Shown: positions 23,963 to 32,650, numbered from the stretch's first letter. The stretch is 64,000 nt of DNA from Flavobacterium branchiophilum NBRC 15030 = ATCC 35035 (GCF_002217205.1 NZ_MUGT01000047.1:42870-106869), one strand, 5' to 3'. Notes: generated by a model not told the origin, from the sequence alone. Numbers and translations are program-made.

Positions 23963-24730
23963 ATGGATGCCATTGTTTTGTTTATATTGTGTTGTACTGC
24001 TTTTGTTGCAGGATTTATAGATGCTATTGTTGGAGGAGGTGGTTTGCTTCAAACGCCTATGAGTTTGGTATTATTGCCACAATTTCCAGTGGCAACGGTC
24101 ATTGGAAGTGTAAAAATTCCTTCATTTTCAGGAACATTTTTGGCAGCTATTCAATATTTAAAAAAGGTAAAACTAAAATGGAACTTGCTGATTATCATGA
24201 TTTTATTGGCAATTCCAGCTGCTTTTTTGGGCTCATTATTACTAACAAAAGTCAATAACAATTTTATGAAACCCATTTTGCTGATCATTTTAGTTGGCCT
24301 TTTGATATACACTTATACTAAAAAAAATTTTGGTCAAAAAAGCATTTTAAATCTTACAAAAAAACAACAGATAAAAGGAGCCATCGTTAGCAGTGTGGTG
24401 ATAGGTTTTTATGATGGTTTTATTGGTCCAGGCACAGGAAGTTTTTTTGTTTTGGCATTTATTTCACTTTTGGGTTATGATTTTTTAGAAGCATCGGCAA
24501 ATGCCAAAATGGTCAATTTAGCTACCAACTTAGGGTCTATCATATTGTTTAGCTGTAAAGGCAAAATTATTTGGAGTATTGCTTTGCCAATGGCAATTAG
24601 CAACGCTTTTGGTGGATTTTTAGGATCCAAATTAGCAATTCAAAAAGGAAATGCTTTTATAAGAATATTTTTTATAATTGTAGTTGTTGGCACTTTGCTC
24701 CGATTTGGTTATGATGTTTTTTATCATTAA
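23963..24730 (+). CDS. TSUP (TauE/SafE) family membrane transporter
   Basis: A 255-residue membrane protein with about eight helices. The family repeat is seen twice: FVAGFIDAIVGGGGLLQTP near the N terminus (G-x-G-G-G-L, the conserved loop) and VIGFYDGFIGPGTGSFFVLA in the second half (GxxxGPGTG). TSUP proteins move small organic sulfur-containing or related anions across the inner membrane; the exact substrate cannot be read from sequence. It has its own -7 box and is followed after 12 bp by a convergent gene, so it forms a single-gene unit. Confidence 0.88.
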   Translation: MDAIVLFILCCTAFVAGFIDAIVGGGGLLQTPMSLVLLPQFPVATVIGSVKIPSFSGTFLAAIQYLKKVKLKWNLLIIMILLAIPAAFLGSLLLTKVNNNFMKPILLIILVGLLIYTYTKKNFGQKSILNLTKKQQIKGAIVSSVVIGFYDGFIGPGTGSFFVLAFISLLGYDFLEASANAKMVNLATNLGSIILFSCKGKIIWSIALPMAISNAFGGFLGSKLAIQKGNAFIRIFFIIVVVGTLLRFGYDVFYH

Positions 24731-24742
24731 TGTAAACCAATT

Positions 24743-25336
24743 TTAATCGATAATCCATAGCAAAACGGGTTTTTTGGAGGCTTTTAATCTAGTATCCAAT
24801 TTTTGCATAAAAACATCCGATACCGCAGGACAACCCCAGCTAAGTGGGCTTACTTCTGGATATATTTCAGTATTGGAAACGGCCTCCCACGAATGCAACA
24901 CAACCACCCTTTTTACTGCATTTTGGTTCGACTCTTCCAAACCTTCAAGCCAATATTTGACCTTAATTCCCCATGCACTCCAATCTCTTTTCCCAATTTT
25001 ATATTTGCCTTTCATAGAACAATGACTGTCTAATCGATTGTCAAATTTGGATTTTTCCCATTTATTTGGATTGTCCGAAAAAACATCGCAACTGCCATGG
25101 GTAACTAAATTCCGATCAATAATTTTTTGTTCTTTTATATCGATTACAAAAAAACGATTACGACCTGGATGCAAACTCAAATCCAACAAAAAATAATAGT
25201 CAGTATTCATTTCATGGGACTTACAATAATTTTGAGCTTCAAGATGGAAGTTTTTGTAATTTTTTTCAGGCATTTTACTTTGTGCCTGATAGCAAGACCA
25301 ACTCATAAAATACATCAAGAATATCATATTTTTCAT
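24743..25336 (-). CDS. Murein L,D-transpeptidase catalytic domain protein
   Basis: A 197-residue exported protein with an N-terminal signal sequence (MIFLMYFMSWSC followed by a Gln/Ala stretch; a Cys at about residue 15 might make it a lipoprotein). The C-terminal part has the YkuD-type active site: HSWEAV with the conserved His and PLSWGCPAVSDVF with the nucleophilic Cys (S-x-G-C). It fits the L,D-transpeptidase variant group common in Bacteroidota (YkuD_2 type). Such enzymes form or cut 3-3 peptidoglycan cross-links. Its size is compact but normal for this variant, and catalytic residues are intact. Confidence 0.85.
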   Translation of the reverse strand: MKNMIFLMYFMSWSCYQAQSKMPEKNYKNFHLEAQNYCKSHEMNTDYYFLLDLSLHPGRNRFFVIDIKEQKIIDRNLVTHGSCDVFSDNPNKWEKSKFDNRLDSHCSMKGKYKIGKRDWSAWGIKVKYWLEGLEESNQNAVKRVVVLHSWEAVSNTEIYPEVSPLSWGCPAVSDVFMQKLDTRLKASKKPVLLWIID

Positions 25337-25550
25337 AAAAACTTATTTTTTTGTAGCCATTTATCCCACCGCCTTTTATTTATAAAAGTCCGCTTATGCA
25401 AACTTGTTGTTAATAGGGATTTCATAACGAAAACCAACTTTTAATACAACGAATTTCAAAGTATTTTATTGCTAAAAACCGACTTATTTATTCAAAAAAA
25501 AAACTAAATGCCAAATAAAACAACAATTTATATAAACTATTTTTTACAAA

Positions 25551-25605
25551 ACCCCTTTGGGGGCTGGGGGGCTTCTAAAGGATTTTCACTACTATCTCTA
25601 ACGCA
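25551..25605 (+). repeat. Dispersed flavobacterial-type repeat, short form (copy 2)
   Basis: This lies in the 437-bp gap between two minus-strand genes. The 3' part, 25577-25605, reads AAAGGATTTTCACTACTATC then TCTAACGCA and matches the 3' end of the copies at 32297-32398 and 63868-64000. The 5' part is a G-rich stretch (CCCCTTTGGGGGCTGGGGGG). A short reading frame across it has no support. Confidence 0.7.
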
Positions 25606-25644
25606 AAATACGGTAAATAATAAAAAGAAGTCAAAAACAATCAA

Positions 25645-25686
25645 AAATAAATTAAGCTACATTCTATTTTGTAGCTTAATTTATTT
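25645..25686. terminator. Strong 16-bp hairpin
   Basis: Perfect inverted repeat: AAATAAATTAAGCTAC (25645-25660) and its complement at 25671-25686 around a 10-nt loop. It is symmetric and followed by T-rich DNA on either strand, so it may end transcription in both directions between the YbaB and L,D-transpeptidase genes. The stretch 25690-25773 is almost pure A/T and holds no gene. Confidence 0.55.
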
Positions 25687-25773
25687 AGTTATAAAAATAT
25701 TTATATAAAAATATTTTACTTATATTTATTTTAAATAAAATTATTATCAAATAAATAATAAAAAATTAAAATA

Positions 25774-26094
25774 TTATTTAAATAAATCTTCCATACCAGG
25801 CATCATTGGCATATCAATTTTAGTAACAGCATCCATTTCGGCTTGGTTTACTTTTTTGGCCTCAGCAAGTGCTTTATTGAGTGTCAGAATCAAATAATCT
25901 TCTAATTGGTCTTTGTCTTCCATAAGTGCTTCGGCAATAGTCAAACTATTGATGCTGCCATTTGCAGTAACACTTACTTTTAGTAAGCCATCGGAACTTT
26001 TTTGATCAATCAACACTTGGTCCAAGCGTTTTTTTGTATCTTCCATTTTTTGTTGGGTGTCTCTCAATTTACCCATCATTCCCATTAAATCCAT
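25774..26094 (-). CDS. YbaB/EbfC family nucleoid-associated protein
   Basis: A 106-residue protein matching YbaB/EbfC: an N-terminal helix starting with MDLMGMMGKLRDTQQKMED, a central strand pair (KVSVTANGSINSLTI) and a C-terminal helix DYLILTLNKALAEAKKVNQA that ends with a Met/Pro-rich tail (MPMMPGMEDLF). These proteins bind DNA as dimers and help compact the nucleoid. No dnaX or recR lies next to it, unlike in many other bacteria. A promoter is seen at 26137-26169 on the minus strand. Confidence 0.9.
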   Translation of the reverse strand: MDLMGMMGKLRDTQQKMEDTKKRLDQVLIDQKSSDGLLKVSVTANGSINSLTIAEALMEDKDQLEDYLILTLNKALAEAKKVNQAEMDAVTKIDMPMMPGMEDLFK

Positions 26095-26136
26095 CTTTTT
26101 TTTACTTTTTTATTAATAAATAATTTTTTCAATTGA

Positions 26137-26169
26137 CAAATTTAGTACATTGCAACAAATTTTAAGCAA
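26137..26169 (-). promoter_or_regulatory. Promoter of the YbaB gene
   Basis: On the minus strand, -33 TTG (26167-26169) and -7 TAAATTTG (26137-26144) are 22 nt apart. This divergent stretch is shared with the S9 peptidase gene. Confidence 0.45.
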
Positions 26170-26174
26170 TATTT

Positions 26175-28310
26175 ATGAAAACGCTACCTATTATTTTGAT
26201 TTTATCCCTTATTTTTGCCCCTTCAAATGCACAAAATAAAACAAAAGCAATGACAAAACCACAAACAGCTCCAGTTGCAAAAATAATAGAAAAGCAATTA
26301 GAAAAACACGGCGATGTAAGGATAGATCCTTATTATTGGCTAAATGAAAGAGAAAATCCTGAAGTTATTGACTATTTGAATCAAGAAAATGACTATTATA
26401 AAGCTGCTACTTTGCATACTCAAACATTTCAAGAAAATTTATTTTTAGAAATGAAATCCCGTATCAAAGAAGATGACAGCTCCGTTCCTTATTTATATAA
26501 TGGATATTATTACATTACCCGATACGAAAAAGGTAAGGATTATCCTATTTATTCTAGAAAAAAAGGAACTTTAAGTGCAGCCGAAGAAATTTTGTTTGAT
26601 TGTAATGAAATGGCAAAAGGACATTCCTATTTCAAATTATCGGGACTAAACATTAGCGAAGATAATAAATGGTGTGCCTTTGGTGTAGATACCGTTTCCA
26701 GACGAGAATATACCATTATGATTAAAAATTTGGAAACCAATGAAATATTGCCCATAAAATTAGAAAAAACCACAGGCGGTTCTACATGGGCAAATGATAA
26801 TAAAACCTTGTTTTATACCAGAAAAGATTTGGTAACGTTGCGTTCAGACAAAATATACAAACACCAATTGGGTACAGAGGCAACACAAGATGTATTGGTT
26901 TACCATGAAAAAGACGATACTTTTTCTACTTATATATATAAGGAGAAGTCCAAAAAATATTTGGTTATTGGGTCTTCTAGTACATTAACTTCAGAATATC
27001 AAATTTTAAATGCCAATGACCCAAATGGAAATTTTCAAATATTTCAAAAACGAACTCGAGGTTTAGAATACAGTATATCTCACTATGGTTCTGATTTTTA
27101 TATAGTTACAAATAAAGATAAAGCTACCAATTTTAAAGTGATGAAAACACCCGAAACACAAACTTCTAAAGAAAATTGGGTGGATTTAATTCCGCATCGA
27201 GCAGCGGTATTGATAGAAGGAATTGAAATTTTTAAAGATTATTTGGTTGTAGAAGAGCGTTCTAATGGATTAAACAAAATCAATATAAGACCATGGAGTG
27301 GGGAAGGAGCCTATTATTTGCCGTTTGAAATAGAAACCTACACCGCCTATACAACAACCAATGTTGATTTTGACACGTCGATATTAAGGTATGGATACCA
27401 ATCGATGGCTACACCACCCTCTATTATTGATTTTGATATGAGTAAAAAAACCAAAACAATATTGAAAGAACAAGAAGTATTGGGAGGCAAATTTGATAAA
27501 AAAAATTATATTGAAGAGCGTATTTGGGCCACAGCTACAGATGGAACCAAAGTACCCATGTCTGTTGTTTACAAAAAAGGGATGCAAAAAAATGGTAAAA
27601 ACCCATTTTTGATGTATGCTTATGGCTCTTATGGCAGCTCTATGGATCCTTATTTTTCTTCAACTAGATTGAGTTTGCTCGACCGAGGTTTTATATATGC
27701 CATTGCACACATTAGAGGCGGAGAGGACTTAGGCAGAACATGGTATGAATCAGGGAAATTATTGCAAAAGAAAAACACTTTTACAGATTTTATTGATTGT
27801 TCAAAATATGTAATCGATCAAAAATATACTTCAAAAGACCATTTATATGCCGAAGGCGGTTCGGCTGGTGGCCTTTTGATGGGGGCAGTTGTTAATATGG
27901 CACCCGAATTATATCAAGGAGTAATTGCTCAGGTACCTTTTGTAGATGTAGTAACTACCATGCTCGACGATGCTATTCCGCTTACAACTGGCGAATATGA
28001 CGAATGGGGCAATCCAAATGACAAAACATATTATGATTATATGCTTTCATACTCGCCTTACGATAATGTAAAAGCTCAAAATTATCCTAATATGTATGTA
28101 TCTACAGGTTTGCATGATTCGCAAGTACAATATTGGGAACCCGCCAAATGGGTAGCAAAACTCCGAAAAATGAAAACCAATAATACCCAATTATACTTGG
28201 ATACCAACATGTCTGCAGGACATGGAGGAGCGTCTGGAAGGTTTGAAGCATTGAGAGAATTGGCCAAAGAATTTACTTTTTTATTAGATTTAGAAAAAAT
28301 AAATAACTAA
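26175..28310 (+). CDS. S9 family serine peptidase, oligopeptidase B type
   Basis: A 711-residue exported peptidase with signal peptide MKTLPIILILSLIFAPSNAQ. Residues about 40-420 form the beta-propeller; the C-terminal alpha/beta-hydrolase domain has Ser-563 in GGSAGGLLMG, Asp-648 in HDSQVQYWEP and His-683 in SAGHGGASGRF. The YAYGSYGSSMDP and HIRGGEDLGRTWYESGK segments are typical for oligopeptidase B, which cleaves after basic residues in short peptides. In flavobacteria these proteins are often periplasmic. All catalytic residues are present and the length fits. It is divergent from the YbaB gene. Confidence 0.92.
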   Translation: MKTLPIILILSLIFAPSNAQNKTKAMTKPQTAPVAKIIEKQLEKHGDVRIDPYYWLNERENPEVIDYLNQENDYYKAATLHTQTFQENLFLEMKSRIKEDDSSVPYLYNGYYYITRYEKGKDYPIYSRKKGTLSAAEEILFDCNEMAKGHSYFKLSGLNISEDNKWCAFGVDTVSRREYTIMIKNLETNEILPIKLEKTTGGSTWANDNKTLFYTRKDLVTLRSDKIYKHQLGTEATQDVLVYHEKDDTFSTYIYKEKSKKYLVIGSSSTLTSEYQILNANDPNGNFQIFQKRTRGLEYSISHYGSDFYIVTNKDKATNFKVMKTPETQTSKENWVDLIPHRAAVLIEGIEIFKDYLVVEERSNGLNKINIRPWSGEGAYYLPFEIETYTAYTTTNVDFDTSILRYGYQSMATPPSIIDFDMSKKTKTILKEQEVLGGKFDKKNYIEERIWATATDGTKVPMSVVYKKGMQKNGKNPFLMYAYGSYGSSMDPYFSSTRLSLLDRGFIYAIAHIRGGEDLGRTWYESGKLLQKKNTFTDFIDCSKYVIDQKYTSKDHLYAEGGSAGGLLMGAVVNMAPELYQGVIAQVPFVDVVTTMLDDAIPLTTGEYDEWGNPNDKTYYDYMLSYSPYDNVKAQNYPNMYVSTGLHDSQVQYWEPAKWVAKLRKMKTNNTQLYLDTNMSAGHGGASGRFEALRELAKEFTFLLDLEKINN

Positions 28311-28326
28311 TTAAAAATAAATTACT

Positions 28327-28334
28327 TATTTTTG
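28327..28334 (+). promoter_or_regulatory. -7 box of the cysteine synthase family gene
   Basis: TATTTTTG matches TAnnTTTG exactly and lies 55 nt before the ATG at 28390. No convincing -33 TTG is seen. Confidence 0.45.
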
Positions 28335-28389
28335 CACATATTCAGAGGTTGCAAAATGAAAAATAAAACCTTAGATTAAGTATTTTTTT

Positions 28390-29430
28390 ATGAAAGAAGA
28401 AATAAAAGCATACGATAATATACTAGAATTAATAGGTAATACGCCACTTATTAAGATAAAAAAAGTAACAGAAGGATTGGAAGGCAACTTTTTTGCAAAA
28501 GTAGAAGCATTCAATCCCGGACATTCTACAAAAGATAGAATTGCTTTATATATTATTGAAGCCGCAGAAAAAAGAGGTATTTTAACCCCTGGCGATACAA
28601 TTATCGAAACAACCTCTGGAAATACTGGGTTTAGTTTGGCAATGGTAAGTATCATCAAAGGGTATAATTGTATTTTAGCAGTAAGTTCAAAATCCTCTAA
28701 AGATAAAATAGATATGCTTCGAAGCTTAGGAGCAAAAGTGTATGTTTGTCCTGCACATGTCTCTGCAGATGATGAACGTTCTTATTATAATGTAGCTAAA
28801 AGATTACATGAAGAAACAAAAGGTTCGGTGTATATCAATCAATATTTCAATGAATTGAATATCGAAGCACATTATAATTCTACTGGTCCCGAAATTTGGG
28901 AACAAACCAATGGAAAAATTACACACCTTGTATGTTGTAGTGGTACAGGCGGTACCATTTCGGGTACTGCTAAATATTTAAAAGAAAAAAACCCAAACAT
29001 CAGAATTTTAGGTGTTGATGCGTACGGATCGGTCTTAAAAAAATACCACGAAACTAAAGAATTTGATTCAGACGAAATTTATCCTTATCGAATCGAAGGA
29101 TTAGGCAAAAATCTGATTCCAACAGCTACTGATTTTGATGTAATTGACTGTTTTATGAAAGTTTCCGACGAAGAAAGTGCCCATGCAGCCAGAGAAATAA
29201 CAAAAAAAGAAGGATTGTTTGTAGGCTATACTTCTGGAGCAGTTTTACAAGCCATCAAACAATATGCTGCCGAGGGCGAATTTGACAAAAACGCTAATGT
29301 AATAGCTATTTTTCCAGATCATGGCTCTCGATATATGAGTAAAATTTATAGTGATGACTGGATGAATGAGCAAGGTTTTTTTGACAGTATCAATGCCGAA
29401 GAAGCTCAAAAAATTGAATTTATCAAATAA
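28390..29430 (+). CDS. PLP-dependent cysteine synthase family protein
   Basis: A 346-residue fold-type II PLP enzyme. The PLP-binding lysine is Lys-48 in [13 protein letters not shown]; the substrate loop is [14 protein letters not shown], the phosphate loop [15 protein letters not shown], and [13 protein letters not shown] is also conserved. It catalyses beta-replacement at a serine-derived substrate, as O-acetylserine sulfhydrylase or cystathionine beta-synthase. No C-terminal CBS domains are present. The slightly unusual GHSTKDR (GG-S-VKDR in CysK) suggests the CBS-like or a specialised branch rather than main CysK. It is single, with a -7 box upstream and a terminator behind. Confidence 0.88.
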   Translation: MKEEIKAYDNILELIGNTPLIKIKKVTEGLEGNFFAKVEAFNPGHSTKDRIALYIIEAAEKRGILTPGDTIIETTSGNTGFSLAMVSIIKGYNCILAVSSKSSKDKIDMLRSLGAKVYVCPAHVSADDERSYYNVAKRLHEETKGSVYINQYFNELNIEAHYNSTGPEIWEQTNGKITHLVCCSGTGGTISGTAKYLKEKNPNIRILGVDAYGSVLKKYHETKEFDSDEIYPYRIEGLGKNLIPTATDFDVIDCFMKVSDEESAHAAREITKKEGLFVGYTSGAVLQAIKQYAAEGEFDKNANVIAIFPDHGSRYMSKIYSDDWMNEQGFFDSINAEEAQKIEFIK

Positions 29431-29440
29431 AAAAATAAAA

Positions 29441-29464
29441 AACTCCAAACCAACATTTGGAGTT
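29441..29464. terminator. Rho-independent terminator between convergent genes
   Basis: AACTCCAAA (29441-29449) pairs with TTTGGAGTT (29456-29464), with a 6-nt loop and T runs on both sides, so it can serve both convergent genes. Confidence 0.8.
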
Positions 29465-29466
29465 TT

Positions 29467-30018
29467 TTATGTAATATAATGTCGTTTGATAGCTTCTAAA
29501 GTCTTGTTTGTATATATCAAATCTTGGACTATTTTAATTCTCAAATCTTCTAGTTCAAAATGCTCAAAATGTTTAAACCAATTGGTTAATGTCCAAATGT
29601 TTCTTGCTTGTTTGAGTCGTTTTGCCGTTTCAAAGCTCGTTCTCAAAATGGCTTTTCCATCATAATTGGAATTGTTTTTATGTTGGTAATGGATGTCATT
29701 TTGATCAATATCTAATTCCAAATAATACAATTTGTCATGATCATTATCTTCAAAAAACGCCTCCCATTTGGCAAAGCCTAATTTGAATTTCCCGTCAGAA
29801 AAACCTTTGTTAATCAACCGCCATTTGCTATTGGCCAATCGCCCCCAATGATTAGACAACCGAAACATTCCATCCGAATGATAAAAATATTGACTTCCAG
29901 ACAAACTAATAAAATCAGGTTTTATGTGGGTAATAGTCGAAGTAGGAACTTCTTCAAAAACACAAAAAGTGTGTTTGAAAGCTTTAGCGCTGGGTTTGAA
30001 TGGTTTCATTAAATACAA
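29467..30018 (-). CDS. Hypothetical protein
   Basis: A 183-residue soluble protein without recognisable domain. The better start may be the in-frame ATG at 30009 (MKPFKPSAKAFKHTF), which gives 180 residues. The first half is beta-rich (ITHIKPDFISLSGSQYFYHS and LANSKWRLINKGF), the second half helical with many aromatic and lysine residues (RQAR-type LKQARNIWTLTNWFKHFEHF). I recall similar unnamed flavobacterial proteins, but give no function. The stop lies directly against the shared terminator. Confidence 0.6.
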   Translation of the reverse strand: MYLMKPFKPSAKAFKHTFCVFEEVPTSTITHIKPDFISLSGSQYFYHSDGMFRLSNHWGRLANSKWRLINKGFSDGKFKLGFAKWEAFFEDNDHDKLYYLELDIDQNDIHYQHKNNSNYDGKAILRTSFETAKRLKQARNIWTLTNWFKHFEHFELEDLRIKIVQDLIYTNKTLEAIKRHYIT

Positions 30019-30069
30019 GTTTTAAAAAATAAATTGCAACAAGCCATATTGTATGGCAAAAGTAATGGA

Positions 30070-30098
30070 TTGAAACTAAACATAAAAACGTATATTTG
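30070..30098 (+). promoter_or_regulatory. Promoter of the 82-residue gene
   Basis: -33 TTG (30070-30072) and -7 TATATTTG (30091-30098) are 18 nt apart; the ATG follows at 30116. Confidence 0.6.
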
Positions 30099-30115
30099 CA
30101 AAAAATTAAAAAACC

Positions 30116-30364
30116 ATGACCAAATTACAAGAAAACGACATACTAAAAAAAGGGATTTATACAGGAAACATCGAAAAAGACAACGATAACAACTATTTTT
30201 GTGGAGAGTATTTATTAGATTACAAGCAAGTTACACAAAATTTTCAAGTAGGCGATTTGATAACCATCAAAACCATAATCGAAAATCCAAGCGATAAAAG
30301 CTACAACCAATACCCTAAAAAATCCAAACGATTTGATTTGGCCAACAGAAAACCAAAACAATAA
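30116..30364 (+). CDS. Small hypothetical protein
   Basis: An 82-residue charged, lysine- and asparagine-rich protein. Residues about 14-60 could form a small beta-barrel (KKGIYTGNIEKDNDNNYFCG and FQVGDLITIKTIIEN), reminiscent of OB-like or SH3-like modules, but I recognise no family. The tail is basic (KKSKRFDLANRKPKQ), so nucleic acid contact is possible. A good promoter directly upstream argues that it is a real gene. Confidence 0.55.
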   Translation: MTKLQENDILKKGIYTGNIEKDNDNNYFCGEYLLDYKQVTQNFQVGDLITIKTIIENPSDKSYNQYPKKSKRFDLANRKPKQ

Positions 30365-30399
30365 ATTGATCTAAATTTTAGGATATTGCTAAATTGAAT

Positions 30400-30429
30400 T
30401 TGCTTTCAAAACAAAAAAATGTACCTTTG
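30400..30429 (+). promoter_or_regulatory. Promoter of the KTSC gene, with overlapping palindrome
   Basis: -33 TTG (30400-30402) and -7 TACCTTTG (30422-30429) are 19 nt apart. A TGCAC-N6-GTGCA palindrome (30428-30443) begins inside the -7 box and covers the expected transcription start, so it could be an operator. Confidence 0.55.
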
Positions 30430-30443
30430 CACCCAATTGTGCA

Positions 30444-30564
30444 TTTTTTAAAGCTAAAAAAAAATGTTAAACAATTAAAAGACAATAAGTTATGAAGTTT
30501 GTGCTACATTAAATTAACCCTTAAAAAAAACAACAAAACTTCAAAAGCCATTTAATTTTTATTT
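30444..30564 (+). other. Long untranslated leader of the KTSC gene
   Basis: About 125 nt separate the predicted transcription start from the ATG at 30565, long for this genome, where other leaders are 10-40 nt. Arms GAAGTTT (30494-30500) and AAACTTC (30536-30542) could pair around the region, and the last includes a six-codon mini frame beginning at 30493. I see no known riboswitch. Confidence 0.35.
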
Positions 30565-31005
30565 ATGAAAAAAATAGTTGAATACAGAAAGTTACTAAAT
30601 GTTGAAAAAACAGTAACCCTTAAAGAGTTGAAAAATATTTATCGAAATGCGATGAAAGAAGCACATCCAGATAAATTTCAGGGAGACGATGCAGGATTAA
30701 AAGCCGCAGAAGAAAACAGTAAATCGATAATTGAAGCCTATCACTTTTTAGTAAGCATCAATGCCGAAACCATTCAACAAAATTTACCAGAATACAAAGA
30801 TACCATTGCAAATGCAACCATAACCGACTATAAATATGTAGATAGCCGATTGATAATTAATTTTTCAAACGGTAGTGTTTACGAGTACATCAGCGTGCCA
30901 AGAGCCATCTATGTAAAAATGGTAAATGCCGATTCACCAGCACGTTATGCCAAAAGACACATACTTTCAGCCTATCCATATAGAAAAACAATTAACCAAG
31001 ATTAA
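30565..31005 (+). CDS. KTSC domain protein with N-terminal J-like domain
   Basis: A 146-residue protein. Residues 5-55 resemble a J domain: KELKNIYRNAMKEAHPDKF has the His-Pro-Asp motif (34-36) that lets J proteins stimulate Hsp70. Residues about 90-143 form a KTSC domain (YKYVDSRLIINFSNGSVYEY and the end SPARYAKRHILSAYPYRK; the 'G.vY.Y..vp..vy..l..a.S.g.y' pattern). The KTSC domain may bind nucleic acid. The combination suggests a chaperone-linked adaptor; this is inference from domains. A long leader with its own promoter suggests post-transcriptional or conditional control. Confidence 0.8.
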   Translation: MKKIVEYRKLLNVEKTVTLKELKNIYRNAMKEAHPDKFQGDDAGLKAAEENSKSIIEAYHFLVSINAETIQQNLPEYKDTIANATITDYKYVDSRLIINFSNGSVYEYISVPRAIYVKMVNADSPARYAKRHILSAYPYRKTINQD

Positions 31006-31070
31006 CAAAATTTTTAGAAAAAACAATATTTATTCAAGTAACTTTACAAAAATTAATTTTAACCAAACAA

Positions 31071-32240
31071 ATGAAAAAAATATTATTATTAGCTACAATT
31101 TCTGTAGCAATTTTCTCTTGTAGCAAAGTAAAAAAAGGAGAATTTTTAATCACAGGCGAAGCAAAAGGTGTAGCAGACGGAACATCTATAGTATTAGAAA
31201 AACAAGACGAAGCAGGCATGTCGTTAGTACCCGTAGATACTGCAAAAGTAAAAGACGGAAAATTTGAATTATCTGGAAAATTTACAGAATTGTCTATTTA
31301 TACCATTCAATTAGACAAAGCACAAGGCAAAGTACCTGTGATTATCGAAAACGAAGAAATCAAAGTAACCATAGACAAAGACAGCATCCAAAAATCAAAA
31401 GTGTCGGGTACCTATAACAACGATGAATTTACAAAATTCAACGAAGAAATGAAAACAGTTGGCAAAAAAGTTCAAAAAGAAATGATGGACTTTCAAACCA
31501 AAAATATGCAAGCCATGACCGATGCTCAAAAAAATAAAGACACGGTAGTTATCAACAAATTGATGAAAGAGTATGGTAAAATTCAAGAATCACTTACAAA
31601 TGAATATTTAACTTATGCCGAATCGCATCCAAAATCTTTTATAAGTGTACTTATTGTTGAAGGCATGTTCAAACAACCAGGTTTAGATTTTGAAAAAGGA
31701 AAAAAAATATACAACAGCTTAACAGAGGAATTAAAAAATACCAAATCTGGAAAAATAATCAAAACAGCTATTGATAATTACAAAGCCCCTCAAGCTGCAG
31801 CCCCTCAAGTTGGGCCACAGCCACAAGGCAAATGAAGAGCCAATTTTGAAGCCAAAACGCCTGAAGGCAAAACCATTTCATTACAATCGATAGCTGGAAA
31901 AGTTACCATTGTCGATTTTTGGGCCTCTTGGTGTGGTCCTTGTATAGCCGAAAACCCGAATGTTGTGGCTATTTATAAGGAATTTCATTCAAAAGGATTG
32001 AACATAATTGGTGTTTCTTTAGATGAAGATGCTGCAAAATGGAAAAATGCCATTGCTAAAGACGGCCTCATTTGGAATCAAGTTTCAAACCTCATGGGTT
32101 GGCAAGATCCCATAGCAAAAGCCTATCAAGTAGAAGCCATTCCAGCCACTTTTATCCTCGATAGCCAAGGCAATATAGTAGCCAAAGATTTAAGAGGACA
32201 AGAACTCAGAAATAAAATTCAAGAACTACTATCCAAATAA
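31071..32240 (+). pseudogene. DUF4369/TlpA-type thioredoxin lipoprotein split by an in-frame TGA
   Basis: One continuous frame runs from 31071 to the TAA at 32238-32240, except for a TGA at 31833-31835 (codon 255). The first part has a lipobox ending at Cys-17 (LLATISVAIFSC) and a DUF4369-type beta domain (residues about 22-110), then a helical region and a Pro/Gln-rich linker (APQVGPQPQGK). After the stop the frame continues directly with NFEAKTPEGKTISLQSIAGK, the thioredoxin strand VDFWASWCGPCIAEN (CGPC, codons 288-291) and the cis-Pro region VEAIPATFILDSQGN. Together they form the usual periplasmic thiol-disulfide reductase of Bacteroidota. The stop separates the redox domain, so the gene is either inactivated by a point change or contains a sequencing error. 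No good start codon follows the TGA. Confidence 0.8.
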
Positions 32241-32243
32241 TAT

Positions 32244-32269
32244 AAAAACTCCCCTAAAAAGGAGTTTTT
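32244..32269 (+). terminator. Rho-independent terminator
   Basis: AAAAACTCC (32244-32252) pairs with GGAGTTTTT (32261-32269), followed by further T residues, directly behind the TlpA-type gene. Confidence 0.8.
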
Positions 32270-32296
32270 TTTGGCTTCAAACAATATGTATAAAAA

Positions 32297-32398
32297 GGGC
32301 GTTACCCACAAGGGGTCGGGCTATTCGCTATATCTTTTTTTATCTAGGCCCAAAAAAAGCCTAAATAAAAAAAGGATGCCGCTACTATCCCTAACGCA
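32297..32398 (+). repeat. Dispersed flavobacterial-type repeat, full form (copy 3)
   Basis: This fills the gap between the TlpA-type gene and tRNA-Tyr (about 410 bp). The 5' end reads GGGCGTTACCCACAAGGGG, then CGGGCTATTCGCTATATC; a small AGGC/GCCT hairpin (32346-32362) follows; the 3' end is AAAGGATGCCGCTACTATCC then CTAACGCA. The same 5' and 3' ends, in inverse orientation, form the copy at 63868-64000. A reading frame across the element has no support. Confidence 0.75.
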
Positions 32399-32593
32399 TT
32401 CCTCCTTTCAAAGAACCCTTTTTTCAATATATAAAAATGATTATTACAAGCCATATTTTCAAAATACAAACTTCCTTTATTTTAAGATTCCTAAAAGAAA
32501 CCAAAATACAAAAAACAGGATAACTCTAGTTAATTAATTATCAAACAGATAGTATTAAAAACAAATAAAATTGAAAAAAAACAACAATTTTAT

Positions 32594-32623
32594 TTGCAAA
32601 AACAAAAAACAAATGTATCTTTG
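32594..32623 (+). promoter_or_regulatory. Promoter of tRNA-Tyr
   Basis: -33 TTG (32594-32596) and -7 TATCTTTG (32616-32623) are 19 nt apart, about 28 nt before the mature tRNA. This is one of the best consensus matches in the window. Confidence 0.7.
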
Positions 32624-32650
32624 CAACGGCTTTTGAGAAACCAACAATTT

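Noticed and set aside
23882..24052. Longer N terminus for the DUF7935-like protein
   Set aside because: The extra 57 residues are low-complexity and overlap the promoter and first codons of the divergent transporter gene.
25508..25708. 66-codon frame in the gap behind the L,D-transpeptidase
   Set aside because: It runs across a dispersed repeat and a 16-bp hairpin and has no protein-like features.
31833..31835. TGA in the TlpA-type gene as selenocysteine or recoded codon
   Set aside because: No SECIS-like hairpin is evident directly after it, the position is a linker without a conserved cysteine, and TGA ends other genes in this window (for example 22480).
32271..32537. 88-codon frame behind the TlpA-type gene
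   Set aside because: It overlaps the terminator and covers repeat copy 3; composition follows the repeat, not a protein.
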